Of a DNA stretch of 7,335 bases, positions 5,001 through 7,335 are shown piece by piece. Origin of the DNA: Candidatus Kaiserbacteria bacterium RIFCSPLOWO2_02_FULL_54_13 (GTDB taxonomy: Bacteria; Patescibacteriota; Minisyncoccia; Phycocordibacterales; Phycocordibacteraceae). The notes beneath the pieces were generated by a model, which saw only the letters and a list, made by a program, of their open reading frames with translations, ran no database searches and was not told where the DNA came from. The DNA lies in assembly GCA_001783465.1 (NCBI GenBank), contig MFMI01000004.1, forward strand, positions 1,122 to 8,456. Direction: 5' to 3'. The position numbers and the translations under genes were made by a program. How positions within the stretch are numbered: position 1 is the first letter of the stretch; each line of letters opens with the position of its first letter.

Positions 5001-7335
5001 CATGGCGCTCTCGTTCGGTGCGTATGCGACGTCAACGGTCAACAATCTAGAGCTCAACGGACAAAACTCCGGGACGCCGCTCGTCTTGCGTTCCTCGGTG
5101 ACCGGTAGTCCGTGGGGTCTCGCCGCCACGGGGACGCAATCGGTCTCATATGTAGATGTAAAAGATTCCAACGCTTGTCTCGGCCTCAATCTTATCGCGA
5201 CAAATGGTACGAACGTAGATGCAGGCGGGAATGATTGCTGGGAGTTTAGTACAGGTACTCTTTTTAAGCAGGGCAGTTTCTTTAAAAAAACTTCCACAGG
5301 AAATCAGTCTATTGCCGGCGTGGGATTCCAGCCGAAAGCCCTGATATTTTACTGGACGAGGCAAGCCAAACCGGGGTTTAACGCTACTTCTAGCATTGGA
5401 ATCGGTTTTGTCTCCGGGACTTCCAATGAGCGGGCGATTTCATGGACGGAAGAAGACAATGCCGCGACTTCTGTTACAGGTCTTCGGGTGTCTGAATCGC
5501 GCGCTATTATTCTGCTCTCGCAGAGCACCCCCGTTTTAGGAGCGCAGGCCGAGCTCGCGTCTATGGATTCTGACGGCTTTACTCTTAATTGGACCGACAA
5601 CGATAGCCAGGCGACTCTGCTGAATTATGTAGCTATCGGCGGGAGCGGGGTGGACGCATGGGCGGGCTCCTTTACGGCCTCAACGACAGGGGCGACTCAA
5701 GCTACGAGCACGCTTAATTTTAAGCCGGACACGGTATTTTTTATCCCCACAGTAACGACGGCCTTTCTTGATAGTAATCAGTCCAGCACGTACACGCACG
5801 GTATCGGTTTAGCGAGCAGCCCATCTGAACTCGGGACGATTAATGTGGCTAGTGCCAATGGCGATACCACCAATGCGCAAAAGGTTTCCCAGCAGCTCAC
5901 GAGCGCCTCGTTTAACCGCAATGCTCCCTCCGGCGTTCAAGAATCTCTCGGTTCTTTAAGCTCTATGAACCCAGACGGTTTTACCTTCACTTGGTCGGAT
6001 AATCCTAGCGGCGAGATTGAGGTTTTCTTTCTAGCCATCGGCGGGGCGAACATGAAAGTAGGGAGTTTTGACCAGCCGACCGTTTCGGGGAACCAGTCTG
6101 TCACCGGTACAGGATTTAAGCCGAGCGGCGTCATGTTTTTCAGCGACAATTTACCCGCGCAGGCCGGAATCGTTTCTACCAGCACCATTTCCATCGGGGC
6201 CGCCAGCGCTTCCACAACTCGCGGGAGTATTTGGGCGCAAGGGCGGGCAGTGGACCCGTCAGATTCAAATATGTACGTGAGCCGCAATAAGGCGCTCACG
6301 CTCGCCAATTCCAACACGGTAAATGCCGAGGCGAATGTGGCGTCTTTTGATAATAACGGTTTTACGTTGAACTGGAACAAAATAGATTCCGTTCAGCGCC
6401 AAATTCTTTATTGGGCGGTAGGTCAGTACGGCACCAGCACGACGATTTCGTCGGCCGCTAATCAAACGTTTAACGTCGGGGGTGCGACCACTACAAATTC
6501 AGCGATTACCATCACGTCTGACCCCGTCAATCCGTCCTTTAGCGGCTCCAACGACATACGAGTGAAAATTGACGGAGATTTTCCGATGGAGTGGGATGTG
6601 AATGACTTAGTGGTGACGCTGTCGGGCACAGCTTCTAGCTCGCAGAAGATTGCGACTTCTACCATGATTGATTGGCGGAAAATCGGCGGCAACGGCAAGA
6701 ATGGCTCGTGGACAGGCGCTGGTACCGGCGAACCGGAGTCAATCTACAGATTGGTAACCTTTAATAATAAGCTTTACGCCAGTACGGTCAACTTTGACTC
6801 CTCTGGCGCCGCGGAGGTTTGGGAGTTCAGCAGTTCCACATGGACGAAAATCGGCGGCGACGGTGTTAATAATTCTTGGGACAGCGCGCCTGAACACGAA
6901 TTCGCGGACGCATTGACTGTATTCAATGACAAGCTTTACGTAGGATTGGGGTTTGATAACAATGACGGAGAGGTTTGGGAATGGACCTCGCCAACCAGCT
7001 GGACCAAGATAGGCGGTGATGGCACGGGCACTTCGTGGGCCACCTCTGTCCGCGTTAGAGATATTATCTCGTACACCAATCCCGGAGGCTACACCGCTCT
7101 TTATGCGGGTAAGGGAGCGACGAACGACGCAGAAGTCTGGCGATACAGCGCCACGAGCACAGCATGGGAGGTTATAGCGGGGAACGGAGAAAATGGCTCT
7201 TGGTCGGCTAATGAGTATAACATCGTGAGAGATTTCTTTGTCATGGACGGGCTCCTCTACGTAAGTACGGCTGAAGATCTGGGCGACGCAGATGTATGGG
7301 AATATAACGGTTCAACATGGACGCAGATAGGAGGC
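1894..7335 (+). CDS. Giant secreted repeat protein, probable surface adhesin (3' end outside window)
   Basis: The frame is open for 1814 codons with no stop before the right edge. The ATG at 1894 is chosen as the longest option giving a good signal peptide; ATGs at 1900 and 1918 are equally possible, and none has a clear Shine-Dalgarno. From 1894 or 1900 it overlaps the fibre gene (stop 1908-1910), suggesting translational coupling. Order: signal peptide (1-39); A1-A3 repeats (46-435); Cys-pair linker (436-456); supermodules B1 (457-772) and B2 (773-1118); A4-A6 (1127-1513); small beta domain (1514-1592); Kelch-like blades from 1593. The protein is rich in Ser, Thr, Gly and Asn, with eight cysteines in four close pairs, which fits a secreted adhesin or surface fibre. 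No enzyme motif was seen. Codon use changes at module borders. An anchor, such as a C-terminal membrane helix or sorting signal, would lie outside the window. Confidence 0.9.
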   Translation, partial: MSMDRKLSMVTKWTAFSLFTIFLAVSTPLFFFDTPGAQAAVNVKSGTFYKKTSPGTQQITGVGFLPKAVIFFATKQTALGNAIGNYVGVGVTAGSSNSASISAWSDRSDPSNTGRKNSVTNAIQLQTTGGTDAGQATLDSFDTDGFVLNWTSADVNPYIIHYFAIGGSDITNATTSTIFINTADTTRSVSDLSFQPDMLFFINGGNITATGTDQAIAKLGIGFGNNSTDQGGLGVLWEDGAASSDTCSIERVDQIEGLSNTCNTIDSLANISSIDANGFTLNISDLPTAVTPVHFLALKGGSYKTGNFTKPTSASYATTTGLSFRPDGLFLLSRNKVSGTTATKDGGISMGAAASTTSSGTDQGAISINEPDQDQANDENGNRTSTSTVFTAFEGDTDTLTGEAAFTRFNSDGFTLQWTTADATADEIMYWAIGDARLSISGTCKQNDQSTNCTDTGTIRVAYDGIVQSQTQTIVSGTWSVTNMDAPVAGTVVTVFIDGVVSSEDRAVAVAKYSGSNITGMQLIEGRLSIGSDNDQTVSNADLSQYDNSVSGDANIPIEVSVSNDLTVDSNSSWTTDELYIGSGDTYRPDSTSGGDVNAQDVENNGTITADGNTFNVTGAWVNSGTFTADTSTVSLSGAASQNLSGTMTGASAFKNLTILNTSGTGGGTQSIIFGAAASTTGLFTMAASTSAQFLVNATSSFSSISFGGTSAAMRTWLRSSSAGTRAGFVATTSASVSYVDVKDISSCGDPQSQTITATDSFNTGNNCGWDFISPIILSGTLYAMDETTAVTTSKTIKVAIGTTTPGVYTTTSSAADGTWSVSSMFTPFIGQRFIAWVDGDPNFVAATFTKASSTANNIPKIDLYQNRVTVKHEGFTGTSTTNSDLAFYDATDDGDIQFDATAGGALAVNSREELHIAPGTEFAPGGNVTLHGQASTTNPDGDLHLASGARQDGAATSSILTMTANTLKLAGNWFASSTSKFISSASTYFNATTTGKTIFATTTPFTNLYFTGTGGGWTIMGSSTVTNTLAATTTNMALSFGAYATSTVNNLELNGQNSGTPLVLRSSVTGSPWGLAATGTQSVSYVDVKDSNACLGLNLIATNGTNVDAGGNDCWEFSTGTLFKQGSFFKKTSTGNQSIAGVGFQPKALIFYWTRQAKPGFNATSSIGIGFVSGTSNERAISWTEEDNAATSVTGLRVSESRAIILLSQSTPVLGAQAELASMDSDGFTLNWTDNDSQATLLNYVAIGGSGVDAWAGSFTASTTGATQATSTLNFKPDTVFFIPTVTTAFLDSNQSSTYTHGIGLASSPSELGTINVASANGDTTNAQKVSQQLTSASFNRNAPSGVQESLGSLSSMNPDGFTFTWSDNPSGEIEVFFLAIGGANMKVGSFDQPTVSGNQSVTGTGFKPSGVMFFSDNLPAQAGIVSTSTISIGAASASTTRGSIWAQGRAVDPSDSNMYVSRNKALTLANSNTVNAEANVASFDNNGFTLNWNKIDSVQRQILYWAVGQYGTSTTISSAANQTFNVGGATTTNSAITITSDPVNPSFSGSNDIRVKIDGDFPMEWDVNDLVVTLSGTASSSQKIATSTMIDWRKIGGNGKNGSWTGAGTGEPESIYRLVTFNNKLYASTVNFDSSGAAEVWEFSSSTWTKIGGDGVNNSWDSAPEHEFADALTVFNDKLYVGLGFDNNDGEVWEWTSPTSWTKIGGDGTGTSWATSVRVRDIISYTNPGGYTALYAGKGATNDAEVWRYSATSTAWEVIAGNGENGSWSANEYNIVRDFFVMDGLLYVSTAEDLGDADVWEYNGSTWTQIGG
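2029..3198 (+). repeat. A1-A3: three degenerate ~125-residue beta repeats (DGFTLNW...AIGG)
   Basis: Three units, about 2029-2400, 2401-2796 and 2797-3198. Each has a G-F/L-x-P-[KD]-x-[VIL]-[FL]-F strand near its start, an [IV]-G-[IMV]-G strand or similar, a [DN]-G-F-[TV]-L-[NQ]-[WI] signature, and an end like Y-F-A-I-G-G, F-L-A-L-K-G-G or Y-W-A-I-G-D. The layout recalls beta-sandwich repeats in phage tail and bacterial surface proteins that carry 'GF-PdlvwiK ... sFdsdGF-lg' patterns; that link is from memory. Phe is mostly TTT here (~19 TTT to 3 TTC). A Cys pair (247/262) sits in A2. Confidence 0.8.
3262..5247 (+). repeat. B1-B2: two ~320-350 residue beta-helix-like supermodules
   Basis: B1 (3262-4209, residues 457-772) and B2 (4210-5247, residues 773-1118) share an order of motifs. 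T-I-[RK]-V-A comes first, then G-T-W-S-V (477 and 818), F-I-x-W-V-D-G or V-F-I-D-G, and an N-x-D-L-[SA]-x-Y-D segment. Next come many short Thr/Ser strands such as F-K-N-L-T-I-L-N and F-T-N-L-Y-F-T-G, and finally V-S-Y-V-D-V-K-D (737 and 1084) and a closing C-x-W-D-F or C-W-E-F. The last part is typical of parallel beta-helix surface proteins. Each copy has one Cys pair 20 residues apart (748/768, 1095/1115). Phe codons are mostly TTC (~21 to 8), like the upstream gene. Confidence 0.78.
5272..6432 (+). repeat. A4-A6: second triplet of DGFTLNW...AIGG repeats
   Basis: Units at about 5272-5649, 5650-6051 and 6052-6432. They carry the same signatures as A1-A3: G-V-G-F-Q-P-K-A-L-I-F, L-N-F-K-P-D-T-V-F-F and G-F-K-P-S-G-V-M-F-F, then D-G-F-T-L-N-W, D-G-F-T-F-T-W and N-G-F-T-L-N-W, ending Y-V-A-I-G-G, F-L-A-I-G-G and Y-W-A-V-G. 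Each is closest to the same-numbered unit of the first triplet. No cysteines. Phe codons are ~20 TTT to 5 TTC, as in A1-A3. Confidence 0.8.
6433..6669 (+). other. Small beta domain between repeats and propeller
   Basis: Residues 1514-1592 begin with a Thr/Ser linker and contain N-D-I-R-V-K-I-D-G-D-F-P-M-E-W-D (from 1553), then L-V-V-T-L-S-G-T-A-S-S. The pattern resembles a short domain ('ndIRi-ip--f-mtWd') I recall from other Patescibacteria surface proteins. No function is known to me. It probably joins the A repeats to the propeller. Confidence 0.4.
6670..7335 (+). repeat. Kelch-like beta-propeller blades, four complete and one cut by the window edge
   Basis: Units of 51-56 residues start at 6670, 6838, 6997, 7162 and 7315. 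Each opens with W-[RTE]-[KVQ]-I-[GA]-G-[DN]-G-x-[NG]-x-S-W, continues with a strand such as [KGA]-L-Y-[AV]-[SG], and ends with [ED]-V-W-[ER]-[WFY]. The last visible unit begins T-W-T-Q-I-G-G at the edge. Single-chain propellers need about six or seven blades, so at least two more are expected downstream. Such propellers usually bind proteins or sugars; a specific ligand cannot be read from the sequence. Confidence 0.75.

Noticed and set aside
4857..5297. Minus-strand open frame opposite B2
   Set aside because: Same reason: antisense shadow of a repeat-rich coding region, with no recognisable domain.
1894..7335. Frameshift or decay in the giant gene
   Set aside because: The frame was followed by eye codon by codon to the right edge with no stop, and repeat signatures stay in phase throughout.

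Overview
The window is filled by two large forward-strand genes. Both run off an edge, and both look like modular, repeat-built extracellular proteins. The best fit is a Patescibacteria (CPR) genome, Parcubacteria-like. The basis is my recognition of the module set: GIGTTSP-type fibre repeats joined to a Peptidase_S74 chaperone domain, giant Ser/Thr-rich secreted proteins with VSYVDVKDS...CWEF modules, and W-x-K-I-G-G-D-G propeller repeats. No taxonomic marker gene is present, so the lineage is an inference. No in-frame TGA needs recoding in either gene, so the standard genetic code fits.

Layout: (1) 3-1910, the 3' part of a fibre protein. In order it has two beta-fibre repeats, an intramolecular chaperone (S74) with an intact SDERLK self-cleavage motif, coiled-coil stretches, a beta-sandwich, a Pro-rich linker, a DUF5011/HYR-like Ig fold and a short tandem-repeat tail. 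(2) 1894-7335, the first 1814 codons of a giant secreted protein that starts inside the end of gene 1. It has a signal peptide, three copies of a 'DGFTLNW...AIGG' repeat (A1-A3), two copies of a ~320-350 residue beta-helix-like supermodule (B1, B2), three more A repeats (A4-A6), a small beta domain, and at least four blades of a Kelch-like propeller that continues past the window.

The two genes overlap by up to 17 nt with no terminator or promoter visible between them, so they are probably co-transcribed. Together they look like a cell-surface attachment locus: a self-processing trimeric fibre and a very long repeat adhesin. That function is inferred from architecture only.

The most interesting signal is the mosaic structure of the second gene. 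A1-A3 and A4-A6 match each other in order, as if one triplet had been duplicated. The B1-B2 block between them uses clearly different codons (TTC-rich like gene 1, against TTT-rich in the A repeats). Every cysteine visible in both genes falls in a close pair. A 20-bp repeat related to a common dispersed bacterial repeat occurs three times inside the 3' end of gene 1, where it encodes a Pro/Ser-rich tail. No RNA genes, CRISPR arrays, insertion sequences or convincing minus-strand genes were seen.
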